DNA from: CAYGZM01 sp964354365
GTDB taxonomy: Bacteria > Planctomycetota > Phycisphaerae > Sedimentisphaerales > Anaerobacaceae
Length of the DNA stretch: 39,792 nucleotides
Assembly (NCBI GenBank): GCA_964354365.1
Contig: CAYGZM010000018.1
Coordinates: 1-39,792 of the forward strand
Direction: 5' to 3'
Under the pieces are notes generated by a model. That model searched no databases and had not been told where the DNA came from. It saw nothing but the letters and a program-made list of their open reading frames with translations. Position numbers and translations under genes: made by a program. Shown one piece after another: positions 30,147 to 39,232 of the stretch (position 1 is the first letter of the stretch; each line of letters opens with the position of its first letter).

Positions 30147-31718
30147 ATGCGTACGACTCATTTTCAGCTTATTTTGGCAGGGTTGATTGTTCTTGGTGTC
30201 ACGGCGTGCTCGACGGCGGCGGCGGATGCGGGTTTCAAGCCCATATTCGACGGGAAGACTCTCACCGGATGGAAGGCGCCGGAGATGAGCTACTGGTCGG
30301 TGGTTGACGGCGCGATTGTCGGGCAATCGACGGAGCAGAATCCCGTCAAATCGAACCAGTTTTTGGTGTGGCAACTGGGCCAATTGGATGATTTTGAATT
30401 GACGCTCAAATACCGGATCAGCGGGACGGAGTCGGCCAATTCGGGCGTTCAGATTCGCAGCCAGGTCCCTCCGGACGGCCACGTCGGCGGTTACCAGGCG
30501 GACATCGACATGGCCGGTCAGTTTGCCGGGGCGCTGTACGATGAGCAAGGTCGCGGGATGCTGGCCGAACGCGGACAGAAAACGACCATCGGCGCAGACG
30601 GGAAGAGAGAGACAGTCGCAATTGGCGACGCCAAGGCCTTGATGGACGTCGTAAAGAAGGGCGACTGGAATGAGTACGGTATTGTTGCCAGCGGGAACCA
30701 TATAACGCTGAAGATTAACGGCAAGGTGACAGCGGAGGTTATTGACAACGACAAGAAGGACAGCGAGCAGTCGGGCGTGCTTGCGCTTCAGCTTCACGCC
30801 GGTCCGCCGATGAAGATAGAGTTCAAAGATATTGAGCTAAAGAGGTTGAAGATGGCGGGAAAGAAGAAGCTGGTGCTGGTGGCGGGGCCGCGGAGCCACG
30901 GCTACAACAGCCATGAGCACAACGCCGGGTGCATACTGCTTGCCAAATGCTTGAATGATAATATGCCGAATATTTACGCGACGGTTTACACAAACGGCTG
31001 GCCGCAGGACCCGACGGCGTTTGACAATGCCGATGCGATTTGCATGTTCTGTGACGGCGGCGACGGGCACATAGTCATGCAGCACCTCGAAGAGACGGAC
31101 AAATTGGCGAAAAAGGGCGTGGGCATTGCGTGCCTGCATTATGGGGTGGAGGTGCCAAAGGGCAAGCCGGGGGACTATATGCTCGGCTGGACGGGCGGCT
31201 ACTTCGAGACTTTCTGGTCGGTGAATCCGTTCTGGAGGGCGGAGTTCAAGGAATTCCCGAAGCACCCGATTACGCGGGGCGTCAAGCCCTTTTCGATAGA
31301 CGACGAGTGGTACTATCACATGCGGTTTGTGGAGGGTATGAAGGGGGTGACGCCAGTTCTGACGGCTATTCCGCCGGACAGCACGCGCAAAGGGCGCGAC
31401 GATGCTCACGGCGGCAACCCGACTGTTCGCGCGGAGCTGGGTATGCCGGAGCACGTAGGCTGGGCGTACGAACGGCCGGGCGGCGGACGCGGCTTTGGGT
31501 TCACCGGCGGTCATTGGCACCATAGCTGGGCGCATAACGAATTCCGCAAACTCATTCTGAACGCGCTGGTATGGATTACGGGAGCGGATGTGCCGGCGAA
31601 CGGCGTTCCGTCGAAGACCCCCACTATGGAGGAGCTGGAGGCGAATCAGGATTATCCCAAGCCGAACGACTGGAATCCCGAAAGGATTGAGAAGCTGATC
31701 AAGGAATGGAACGGCTGA
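30147..31718 (+). CDS. DUF1080 (3-keto-disaccharide hydrolase) - ThuA fusion lipoprotein
   Basis: A 523-residue protein. Signal peptide with a lipobox (GLIVLGVTAC, Cys21). Residues 29-235 form a DUF1080/3-keto-disaccharide hydrolase (PF06439) jelly-roll: FKPIFDGKTLTGWK, SGVQIRSQVP, GDWNEYGIVASGNHITLKIN and MKIEFKDIELKRL. Residues 240-480 are a ThuA-like domain: HEHNAGCILL, GVGIACLHYGVEVP, HPITRGVKPFSIDDEWYYHM and GFGFTGGHWHHSW. The fusion places two enzymes thought to act on 3-keto sugars in one periplasmic or surface protein. It belongs to the same run as the ThuA lipoprotein and both isomerases. Confidence 0.9.
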   Translation: MRTTHFQLILAGLIVLGVTACSTAAADAGFKPIFDGKTLTGWKAPEMSYWSVVDGAIVGQSTEQNPVKSNQFLVWQLGQLDDFELTLKYRISGTESANSGVQIRSQVPPDGHVGGYQADIDMAGQFAGALYDEQGRGMLAERGQKTTIGADGKRETVAIGDAKALMDVVKKGDWNEYGIVASGNHITLKINGKVTAEVIDNDKKDSEQSGVLALQLHAGPPMKIEFKDIELKRLKMAGKKKLVLVAGPRSHGYNSHEHNAGCILLAKCLNDNMPNIYATVYTNGWPQDPTAFDNADAICMFCDGGDGHIVMQHLEETDKLAKKGVGIACLHYGVEVPKGKPGDYMLGWTGGYFETFWSVNPFWRAEFKEFPKHPITRGVKPFSIDDEWYYHMRFVEGMKGVTPVLTAIPPDSTRKGRDDAHGGNPTVRAELGMPEHVGWAYERPGGGRGFGFTGGHWHHSWAHNEFRKLILNALVWITGADVPANGVPSKTPTMEELEANQDYPKPNDWNPERIEKLIKEWNG

Positions 31719-31770
31719 GGTTTCTCGGTGGAAACGGACCGAATGTGAATTTTTAGTGAGGAGTATTGTC

Positions 31771-33474
31771 GTGCGCAGGTTGACGATGAAGAATGTGATT
31801 GCGCTGCTCGGTTTGGGCCTGGCGTTCGTTTGCTGCTGGGGGACAGAGAGCGCATCGGGGGCTGCGAATTCTCGGCGGATCAGCGTGGCGGATTATGTTG
31901 ATAAGATGAAAGGCGGCTGGATCGGGCAAATGGCGGGGGTCGGGTGGGGCGGGCCAACCGAGTTTCACTACAAGGGAGAGATAATGCCCGCGGACCAGAT
32001 ACCGCAGTGGAAGCCGGAGATGATCAACCAGTTCGGGCAGGACGATATTTACGTTGAGATGACGTTTTTGCGGTCGCTTGAGTTGTATGGGATGGACGTC
32101 TCTATTCGGCAGGCGGGTATTGATTTTGCGAACAGCGGGTACCCGCTATGGCACGCTAACAACGCGGGACGGACGCTTCTGCGGAGCGGGGTAGCGCCGC
32201 CTGATTCGGGCCATCCGGAGTTCAACAAGCACGCCGACGATATAGACTACCAGATCGAGGCTGATTACGCGGGGCTTATAGCGCCGGGGCTGCCGAACGT
32301 GGTGATCGAATTGGGCGAGAAATTCGGGCGGCTGATGAATTACGGAGACGGTCTTTACGGCGGGCAGCTTGTCGGAGGTATGTACGCCGAGGCCTTCTTT
32401 GAGGACGACATCGAGAAGATAGTGGAGGCGGGCTTGGCGTGCATTCCAAAAGGCAGCCAATATTATGAGTGCATTTCGGATTTGCTCAAGTGGCGCCGTG
32501 AGAATCCGGATAACTGGGAGAAGACCTGGCAGCTTATTGAGGAGAAGTACGCGGATAATCCTGATTATCGGCGAGCGTCGTGCGACAAGGGCGAGTTCAA
32601 CATCGATGCCAAGATAAACGGGGCATATATCGTGATGGGGCTATTGTACGGCAAGGGCGACCCGGACCAGACGATTATCATCTCGACGCGATGCGGGCAG
32701 GACTCGGACTGCAACCCGTCGAGCGCGGCCGGAGTGCTGTTCACTACAATCGGCTATGCGAAACTGCCGGACAAGTTCAAGTCGGCCTTGAACCAGGAAA
32801 GCAAGTTCAGCCATACGCCTTATAATTTCCCGATGCTGATTGAGGTGAATCAGAAACTCGTGCGACAGGCGGTTGATCGCGCCGGCGGACGTATTGAGAA
32901 GGATGCGAGCGGCGAAGAGGTCTTCGTGATTCCTGTTGCCCCGCCAAAACCCACCAAGTTCGAGCAGTGCTGGGAGCCGGGACCCGTTGCCAACAGCCGA
33001 TTCACCGAAAAGGAGATGGCGCAGATTACGGCCACGGTCGGAAGGGATTTGACCAAGGCGATTGAGAAGCTCGCGCCAGGCTGGAAGGTCGCCAAGTGCG
33101 GCGAGGATATGAACCCGGGCTTCTACGAGGAGTTGAACGGCAGGAAGAACGTCCTTTTGACGCATCCTCTGAGCCAGACGATAGCTTGTGTGCTGTCGAA
33201 AGAAGTTGAGATCCCCGCGGACAATAAGACGAAACTTTCGCTAATAGTGGGGCATCATCCTGAGGGGGACTGGACCCTGATTGTCAAGGCGGACGGCAAA
33301 GAGCTGTTCAAGGCGCCTATCGGCAAAGAGACGGCCAGAGAGTTGTGGACCCTTGTGGAGGTGGATTTATCGCAATACGCGGGCAAGAAGACCAAGCTGG
33401 AACTGCTCAACGAGGCGAGCGGGTGGAAGTTTGAGGCCGGTTACTGGGCGAAGATTGAGCTTGTCAGTCGGTAG
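31771..33474 (+). CDS. Secreted ADP-ribosylglycohydrolase-fold enzyme
   Basis: About 567 residues. The GTG at 31771 has AGGAG 7 bases upstream; ATG 31786 or GTG 31756 are alternatives. A signal peptide (MKNVIALLGLGLAFVCCWG) exports it. The ADP-ribosylglycohydrolase domain (PF03747) covers about residues 40-370: GGWIGQMAGVGWGGPTEF, FGQDDIYVEMTFLRSLE and STRCGQDSDCNPSSAAGVLF, supplying the paired Asp residues that hold two Mg ions. A C-terminal beta-rich domain (about 430-567, EVEIPADNKTKLSLIVGHHP) looks like a carbohydrate-binding jelly-roll. Secretion and its sugar-operon neighbours argue that the substrate is a glycoside rather than ADP-ribosylated protein. Confidence 0.88.
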   Translation: MRRLTMKNVIALLGLGLAFVCCWGTESASGAANSRRISVADYVDKMKGGWIGQMAGVGWGGPTEFHYKGEIMPADQIPQWKPEMINQFGQDDIYVEMTFLRSLELYGMDVSIRQAGIDFANSGYPLWHANNAGRTLLRSGVAPPDSGHPEFNKHADDIDYQIEADYAGLIAPGLPNVVIELGEKFGRLMNYGDGLYGGQLVGGMYAEAFFEDDIEKIVEAGLACIPKGSQYYECISDLLKWRRENPDNWEKTWQLIEEKYADNPDYRRASCDKGEFNIDAKINGAYIVMGLLYGKGDPDQTIIISTRCGQDSDCNPSSAAGVLFTTIGYAKLPDKFKSALNQESKFSHTPYNFPMLIEVNQKLVRQAVDRAGGRIEKDASGEEVFVIPVAPPKPTKFEQCWEPGPVANSRFTEKEMAQITATVGRDLTKAIEKLAPGWKVAKCGEDMNPGFYEELNGRKNVLLTHPLSQTIACVLSKEVEIPADNKTKLSLIVGHHPEGDWTLIVKADGKELFKAPIGKETARELWTLVEVDLSQYAGKKTKLELLNEASGWKFEAGYWAKIELVSR

Positions 33475-33519
33475 GTTCCGTCAGATTAGAGTTTGTTGGT
33501 AGTGTGTTGAAGGAGCGGA

Positions 33520-33768
33520 GTTTTCATCACGGGCTGGAAGCCCGTGCCACGGGGAATGGTTTTCATCACGGGCTGGAAGCCCGTGCCACGTGATTCTCAT
33601 AGCCTGGCCGCCTNNNNNNNNNNNNNNNNNNNNNNNNNNNNNNNNNNNNNNNNNNNNNNNNNNNNNNNNNNNNNNNNNNNNNNNNNNNNNNNNNNNNNNN
33701 NNNNNNNNNNNNNGTTTTCATCACGGGCTGGAAGCCCGTGCCACGTGATTCTCATAGCCTGGCCGCCT
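33520..33768. repeat. Three copies of a GWKPVP-type palindromic repeat around the assembly gap
   Basis: GTTTTCATCACGGGCTGGAA plus GCCCGTGCCAC occurs at 33520-33550, 33559-33589 and 33714-33744. CACGGGCT-GGA-AGCCCGTG is a perfect 8-bp stem. Copies 2 and 3 share a further 24 bases (GTGATTCTCATAGCCTGGCC plus GCCT), giving a 55-bp identical unit on both sides of the Ns. In translation it reads ...TGWKPVPR, a widespread planctomycete intergenic repeat. Confidence 0.9.
33614..33713. other. Assembly gap (100 Ns)
   Basis: Exactly 100 N characters, the usual placeholder for a scaffold join of unknown size. The true sequence is missing, and the identical 55-bp flanks suggest more repeat copies inside. 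Confidence 0.99.
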
Positions 33769-33856
33769 TTGGCGGTCATCGCAACCTTGAGAACGGTATC
33801 GGAATCGACGACGAAGCGGTATCGACGCGGCCGTCGAAGTAGCATATCGTATTGTC

Positions 33857-34897
33857 CTACGCATACAGGGCCGATACCACCATAATTGCGTTGAAGATCG
33901 AGTGGATGAAGATTGGGCGGAGCAACGAACCGCTTTTTTCGTAAGCGTAGCCGAGGCATACGCCCAATATAAACAGCGCCGGCCAATGTCCGGTGTTTGC
34001 GTGCGCGATTGCAAATAGGGCGGCGCTGGGGGCGATTGACAGCCAGACTCCGATGGTGCTGCGAGATGAAATCCCGCAGCAATTGTCCGCCGGCGAAAAG
34101 ACCCGGCCTGCCAGAGGGGGCAAACCTGCAAGGAGCGCATCAATTGTTGCGGGGGCTGATTGTGCCCCGGTTGGATTTGCACCCTGCCCCCCCACGGGGC
34201 CTTGGGTCAAGGGCCACTGGCGTGGGGGCCGGGTCCACCAGCGGATCCATAATGAGCGGACCATTGTCTGAAGCATGCCGCGGAAAAGCAATTCTTCGAG
34301 GATTGGCGCCATTACGACGGCGACGACGAAGACCGAGATTCGCAGCGGCAACTGGGAGTATTGCCTTATCAATTCGAGCTCCTCGTGTCGGCCGAGGTCG
34401 AATTTGGGTCCCCAGATGAGCCGGCCGACGTATATCGTCAGCACGAGGGCGGCCATCACGAGGGGCCAGACCGTCAAGAGATTCAAGAAAGAGGTGAGAA
34501 AATCCCTGGGTATTGTTTTTGGGTTGAGGCCGAACCCCTTCAATCGGCGGGCAAAGTGGTATCTGGCGAGGATGAGGGTCCCGGCGGCCAGGGCCGTTGC
34601 GTCAAGGCAGTAAACGGCGTTGATGATCGCGGCGGAAGACCAGGCCGGCAGGTCAGCAGAGAGCTTTTTGCCGATGAGGATTGTAGTCGGGAAAACCCCA
34701 AACCACGCAAACAGCAGGATGCCCGGCACATAGACGGGCATATCGTTTCTGCGGACGGGCGAATCGACAAACGCATTTCTGCCCCAGGAGGTCTTCAGGA
34801 GCCAAATTCCGAACAATACCAGGCCCACCAGGCAAATCAGCAGCGCGGGGTTCATCAGTTGGGCGACTCGTTTGGCTATCTCGATAATGGTCATCAT
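33857..34897 (-). CDS. CPBP-family intramembrane metalloprotease
   Basis: A 346-residue polytopic membrane protein with about seven hydrophobic segments. CPBP (Abi/CAAX protease-like) motifs: motif 1 APILEELLFRG (Glu201, Glu202, Arg206), motif 2 ALFAIAHANTGHW (His299) and motif 3 RPIFIHSIFNA (His332). These form the presumed catalytic site within the membrane. Family members process or modify peptides; the substrate here is unknown. Residues about 225-280 are a hydrophilic insertion (GGQGANPTGAQSAP, then LPPLAGRVFSPADNCCG) that looks repeat-derived. No clear ribosome site is visible before the ATG. Confidence 0.88.
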   Translation of the reverse strand: MMTIIEIAKRVAQLMNPALLICLVGLVLFGIWLLKTSWGRNAFVDSPVRRNDMPVYVPGILLFAWFGVFPTTILIGKKLSADLPAWSSAAIINAVYCLDATALAAGTLILARYHFARRLKGFGLNPKTIPRDFLTSFLNLLTVWPLVMAALVLTIYVGRLIWGPKFDLGRHEELELIRQYSQLPLRISVFVVAVVMAPILEELLFRGMLQTMVRSLWIRWWTRPPRQWPLTQGPVGGQGANPTGAQSAPATIDALLAGLPPLAGRVFSPADNCCGISSRSTIGVWLSIAPSAALFAIAHANTGHWPALFILGVCLGYAYEKSGSLLRPIFIHSIFNAIMVVSALYA

Positions 34898-35076
34898 AGC
34901 ATATTTTCTGCTTGCCGCCGGGCCGGTCGGAATTATCCTGTTAATAAACCTTTTGCAAAAGTCCTGCTGTTAAAGCAGGACTTGAAAACCAAGTCGTCTT
35001 CTATTACAGTATTGTTCCGGCTTGCTGTTGTGCGGAGTATTGCAGAACGGGGGCCGCTTTTCAAGGAAAATAGAGA

Positions 35077-36345
35077 ATGGACGTATTTCGGATTGAAGGA
35101 CCTGTGTGGCTTTCGGGCGCGGTGAGTGTGAACGGGTCGAAGAATGCTTCGCTGCCGATAATGGCGGCGACAATCCTGGCTGCGGGCAAATCAACTCTCA
35201 AATCGGTGCCGCATCTTTCGGATATCACGGTGTGCGGTGAGCTGCTGGGGCAGCTGGGCTGTAAGCTGGCGAGGAGTCCGAACGGTGATTTGTGCATGGA
35301 TTCGACGGTGATAGATAATCCTGTGGGCGATTATGAGATTGTGCGGAAGATGCGGGCGAGCATTTGCATACTCGGTCCGCTGCTTGCGCGGTGCGGCAGG
35401 GCGCGGGTTTCTATGCCGGGGGGCTGCGCGATAGGCGACAGGCCGGTGAATCTTCATCTGCGCGGGCTGGAGGCGCTTGGCGCGGAGATACATCTGGAGG
35501 GCGGGTACATAGTCGCGGAGGCGCCGAAGGGATTGAGGGGCGCGGAGGTGTTTATGGGCGGGCCTTTCGGCTCGACCGTCCTGGGCACTGCGAATATCCT
35601 TACGGCGGCGACGCTGGCCAAGGGCCGTACCGTTATCGAATCGGCGGCGTGTGAGCCGGAGATAGCGGACCTGGCGAATTGCCTGAACAAGATGGGCGCG
35701 AAAATCAGCGGGATAGGCTCGCCGCGGCTGACTATTGAAGGAGTAAAAGAGCTGGAGGGCGTTGAATACGAGGTTATTGCGGACCGCATCGAGGCGGGGA
35801 CGTTTATGGCGGCCGCTGCGATAACGTCGAGCGAAGTGCACGTGCGGAACTGCCGGCTCGACGATATGATGGCGGTGGTGCACAAGCTGCGGAGTATAGG
35901 CGTAACGGTCGAGGCGAACGGGTCCGGGTGCACGGTTGCGGCGGACGGCTCGGTGAAGCCGGCTGATATTACGACCCAGCCGTATCCGGGCTTCCCCACG
36001 GATTTGCAGGCGCAGTTTATGGCGCTTCTATCGCTTGCGGACGGCAATAGCGTCATTATCGAGAAGGTCTTTCCCGACAGATATATGCACGTTGCCGAGC
36101 TGAATCGAATGGCGGCGGATCTGCGTAAGGAAGGGCCGGTTGTGATTGTGGCGGGCGTGAAGAAGCTGATCGCCGCTCCTGTGATGGCTTCGGACCTGCG
36201 GGCGTCGGCGGCGCTGGTGCTGGCCGGGCTGGCCGCCGAGGGAACGACAACGATAAACAGAGTTTATCATATTGACCGGGGGTACGAGAGAATCGAAGAA
36301 AGATTGAATCCGCTCGGAGCAAAGATTGTCCGCGAGAGTGTTTAG
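35077..36345 (+). CDS. murA: UDP-N-acetylglucosamine 1-carboxyvinyltransferase
   Basis: First committed step of peptidoglycan synthesis: transfers enolpyruvate from PEP to UDP-GlcNAc. The 422-residue protein has NGSKNASLP with Lys22 and Asn23 at the standard positions, VSMPGGCAIGDRPVNLHL with Cys118 (equivalent of Cys115, the fosfomycin target), and FPTDLQAQFMALL with the catalytic Asp. It is complete. The AsmA-like gene follows 2 bases after the stop. Confidence 0.97.
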   Translation: MDVFRIEGPVWLSGAVSVNGSKNASLPIMAATILAAGKSTLKSVPHLSDITVCGELLGQLGCKLARSPNGDLCMDSTVIDNPVGDYEIVRKMRASICILGPLLARCGRARVSMPGGCAIGDRPVNLHLRGLEALGAEIHLEGGYIVAEAPKGLRGAEVFMGGPFGSTVLGTANILTAATLAKGRTVIESAACEPEIADLANCLNKMGAKISGIGSPRLTIEGVKELEGVEYEVIADRIEAGTFMAAAAITSSEVHVRNCRLDDMMAVVHKLRSIGVTVEANGSGCTVAADGSVKPADITTQPYPGFPTDLQAQFMALLSLADGNSVIIEKVFPDRYMHVAELNRMAADLRKEGPVVIVAGVKKLIAAPVMASDLRASAALVLAGLAAEGTTTINRVYHIDRGYERIEERLNPLGAKIVRESV

Positions 36346-36347
36346 AA

Positions 36348-37208
36348 ATGAAGATAGTGCGAAAACTGCTGATAACCTTTCCTTTGGTGATAATTGTTGC
36401 GGCGGTCGCCATAGTTTTGGCGGTTGACCGTTTCGGCGGGCGGGCCGTTAAATTCGGGATAGAGAAGGCGGGAACCAAGGCGCTGCAGGTGGGCGTCAAC
36501 GTGGAAGACGTTGACCTGTCAATTATGGGCGGCAGGCTTGCCCTGCATAATCTTGCAGTCAAGAATCCGGAGGGTTATGAGCATAAGGAATTGCTCGAAT
36601 TGAAGAGCGGCTCAGTCAAGGTCGATGTCCGGTCTCTGTTGAGCGATACGATCAAGATAAACCAGATTACGCTCGATGGGGCGGAAGTTGTGCTCGAGCA
36701 GAAAGGTCTGCGCAACAACATTCAGGACGTGGTCAAGGCGATACCCAAGGGTCCGGAAGGCGAGGCTGCCGCGGAGGGCAAAAAGCTGCATATAGACGAG
36801 CTTGTAATCAGCAACACTACAGTTAAAGTGAAACTATTGCCCGTTCCCGGAAGAATGGATACGATTCCGTTGAAGCTTGCAACGATCAGAATGACCGACT
36901 TGGGCAGCGACAACAAGCTGAACACGGCCAGCTTGATCGGCAAGATACTGTCGGCCATTGCGCACGGCATAGCCGAGCAGGGCGCCGGGATACTGCCGGA
37001 CAATATGATAAACGGGCTGTCGGGCGCGTTGGGCAAGACACTTGACGCCGGTATGGAGATCATCAAAGAGGGAACCGACGTTACGAAAAAAGTGCTCGAA
37101 GGCGCCGGGGACACCGGCAAGAAGATACTTGAAGGAGCAGGAGACGTCGGCAAGGGAATCGGCGACGGCATCAAGGGCCTGATACCGGGCAAGAAAAAAG
37201 AAGAGTAG
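36348..37208 (+). CDS. AsmA-like membrane-anchored protein
   Basis: A 286-residue protein with one N-terminal membrane helix (LLITFPLVIIVAAVAIVLAV) and a periplasmic part. Segments such as VNVEDVDLSIMGGRLALHNL, SVKVDVRSLLSDTIKINQIT and LDGAEVVLEQKG match the AsmA/DUF748 beta-taco repeat style of envelope lipid-transport or biogenesis proteins. The C-terminal 60 residues hold Gly-rich repeats (KKVLEGAGDTGKKILEGAGD, then VGKGIGDGIKGLIPGKKKEE). It begins 2 bases after murA and is probably co-translated, suggesting a cell-envelope role. Confidence 0.7.
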   Translation: MKIVRKLLITFPLVIIVAAVAIVLAVDRFGGRAVKFGIEKAGTKALQVGVNVEDVDLSIMGGRLALHNLAVKNPEGYEHKELLELKSGSVKVDVRSLLSDTIKINQITLDGAEVVLEQKGLRNNIQDVVKAIPKGPEGEAAAEGKKLHIDELVISNTTVKVKLLPVPGRMDTIPLKLATIRMTDLGSDNKLNTASLIGKILSAIAHGIAEQGAGILPDNMINGLSGALGKTLDAGMEIIKEGTDVTKKVLEGAGDTGKKILEGAGDVGKGIGDGIKGLIPGKKKEE

Positions 37209-37308
37209 CTCGCCAGGTCCGGCTGTTGAGCCTGCTGAGATTCCGCCGAGCGGATAAAGAAAACTTCGAGACAGAGGTGCCAAGAGACCTATTGTTGGAG
37301 GCAGGACC

Positions 37309-39207
37309 ATGCAGAGAAGACGCGGTTTCATTACGATTGTCACCGGCCTGGCCGTGGCGTTATGTATGTTGGATGTGGGGCTTGCGATAGACGAAACCAA
37401 GATCGTTAGTCCGGATGGCAATGTGCAATTTCGATTGATGCCGGACGAGGGGCGGCTGACATACGCCGTAACATTCAGAGACAAGGCGGTGATTGAGACA
37501 TCGGCCATTCGGTTCACGGTGGACGATGTGGAGCTTTCGGAAGGGGCCGAGGCCGGCGGGATGGAGCGGTACGAGGTGGAAGAGACCTACCCCTGGCGCG
37601 GCGTCCATTCCCAGGCCGTGAATCACTGCAACGGGGCGAGGATTTCACTCAAGCATACGAAAAGCGACATAGCTTATACGCTGGAAGTGCGGTCGTTTAA
37701 TGACGGCGTTGCATTCCGGTACGTTATTCCCGGCGGTGAGAAACCGCGGGTGCCGGACGAGGCGACGACGTTCATGATACCCGCCGGCAGCACGGTCTGG
37801 TATCACGACCTTGAAGGCCACTATGAAGGCGCGCACGAGAAGAAAGAGATTGGCGAAATCCAGGCAGGCCAGTGGGCTGCGCCTCCGGTGACATTCAAGC
37901 TGCCGGGCGGCGCTGGCTATGCCTCGATTACGGAGGCGGCGCTGGTGAATTACAGCGGGATGGCGCTGCAGGCCGACGGTCGCGGCGGGTTCAACCTGGT
38001 TCTTGGGCACAAGCATCATGTTTCCTACCCATACAGGCTGCGGTACAAAAACGAGATCGAGCGTGTATCCAAGCCTGCCGTGATTTCCGGGACGATCACG
38101 TCGCCCTGGAGAGTCGTGATGATAGGCGGCGATTTGAATACGCTGGTGAACTGCGACGTAATTCATAATCTTTGTGCGCCTGCGGATGCGGAGCTTTTCC
38201 CCCGGGGGATGAACACCGAGTGGGTCAAGCCGGGCCGGGCGGTGTGGCGGTACTTGGACGGCGGAGGAAGCACGCTGGAAGATATGAAGGAATTCTCCCG
38301 GCTGGCGGGACAGTTGGGTTTCGAATACCACGTGATCGAGGGCTTCTGGTCGCGGTGGAGCGATGAGCAGATCAAGGAGCTGGTGGACTATTCGCGTCAA
38401 CAGGGAGTTGGCCTGTGGTTCTGGCGGCACTCCAACCAGCTTCGGACGCCCGAAGCCCGCGAGGCGTTCTTCAAGAGATTAAATGATCTGGGTGTCGTAG
38501 GGGCCAAGATTGACTTCTTTGACCACGAGCACAAAGACGTTGTCGATCACTACACGGCGCTGCTGAGGGAAGCGGCGAAATACAAGGTGCTGGTCAACTT
38601 TCACGGCGCAAACAAGCCAACGGGCGAATCGCGGACCTGGCCGAACGAGCTGGTGCGTGAAGGTGTCAGGGGGATGGAATCCAGCAGGCTCAAAGAGCGG
38701 GCGCGGCACGATGCGACGCTGCCCTTCACACGGTTTCTGGCCGGCCACGCCGACTATACGCCCGTGCACTTCGGCGAGCGCCGCGCCGACACCACCTGGG
38801 CGCACCAGATCGCCACAGCCGCGGTTTTCACAGCCCCCCTGCTGACGTACGGCGCCCAGCCTAAGAACATTCTGGACAATCCCGGCGTCGAGATGATGAA
38901 GAGCATCCCTGCGGTCTGGGACGAGACTATCGTTCTGCCGGTCTGCGAGATCGGCGAGGTCGCGGCGTTCGCACGCCGCAGCGGCGAGACGTGGTTTCTT
39001 GCGATTGTAAACGGCCCGGCGGCGCGAGCCGTAAATGTTCCGCTATCTTTTTTGGGGCAGGGCGAGCATCGGGCGCTGCTGATTCGCGACAGCAAGGACA
39101 ATTCTGCTGCGGTTCAAGTCGAGAACACAGTTCTAAAAAGCGGCGATTCGCTGGCGATAGATTTGAGCGCCGGCGGCGGTTTCATCGGGCGGTTCTCAAA
39201 ACAGTGA
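37309..39207 (+). CDS. Glycoside hydrolase family 97 protein
   Basis: A 632-residue secreted enzyme (signal peptide about 1-26, GFITIVTGLAVALCMLDVGLA). The N-terminal beta-sandwich (SPDGNVQFRLMPDEGRLTYA) leads to the GH97 barrel: WRYLDGGGSTLEDMKEF, YHVIEGFWSRW and VGAKIDFFDHEHKDVVDHY. Asp402 in KIDFFD sits where retaining GH97 alpha-galactosidases carry the nucleophile, rather than the Glu base of inverting alpha-glucosidases, so a retaining mechanism is likely. The C-terminal domain (GETWFLAIVNG, then LSAGGGFIGRFSK) is typical. A broken fucosidase-like gene follows after 25 bases. Confidence 0.93.
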   Translation: MQRRRGFITIVTGLAVALCMLDVGLAIDETKIVSPDGNVQFRLMPDEGRLTYAVTFRDKAVIETSAIRFTVDDVELSEGAEAGGMERYEVEETYPWRGVHSQAVNHCNGARISLKHTKSDIAYTLEVRSFNDGVAFRYVIPGGEKPRVPDEATTFMIPAGSTVWYHDLEGHYEGAHEKKEIGEIQAGQWAAPPVTFKLPGGAGYASITEAALVNYSGMALQADGRGGFNLVLGHKHHVSYPYRLRYKNEIERVSKPAVISGTITSPWRVVMIGGDLNTLVNCDVIHNLCAPADAELFPRGMNTEWVKPGRAVWRYLDGGGSTLEDMKEFSRLAGQLGFEYHVIEGFWSRWSDEQIKELVDYSRQQGVGLWFWRHSNQLRTPEAREAFFKRLNDLGVVGAKIDFFDHEHKDVVDHYTALLREAAKYKVLVNFHGANKPTGESRTWPNELVREGVRGMESSRLKERARHDATLPFTRFLAGHADYTPVHFGERRADTTWAHQIATAAVFTAPLLTYGAQPKNILDNPGVEMMKSIPAVWDETIVLPVCEIGEVAAFARRSGETWFLAIVNGPAARAVNVPLSFLGQGEHRALLIRDSKDNSAAVQVENTVLKSGDSLAIDLSAGGGFIGRFSKQ

Positions 39208-39232
39208 GGTTCACAAAACAGGATTGGCAACA

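Noticed and set aside
31771..33474. Reversal of protein ADP-ribosylation (DraG/ARH role)
   Set aside because: The protein has an export signal and lies in a sugar-catabolism cluster; no ADP-ribosyltransferase or nitrogenase gene is nearby.
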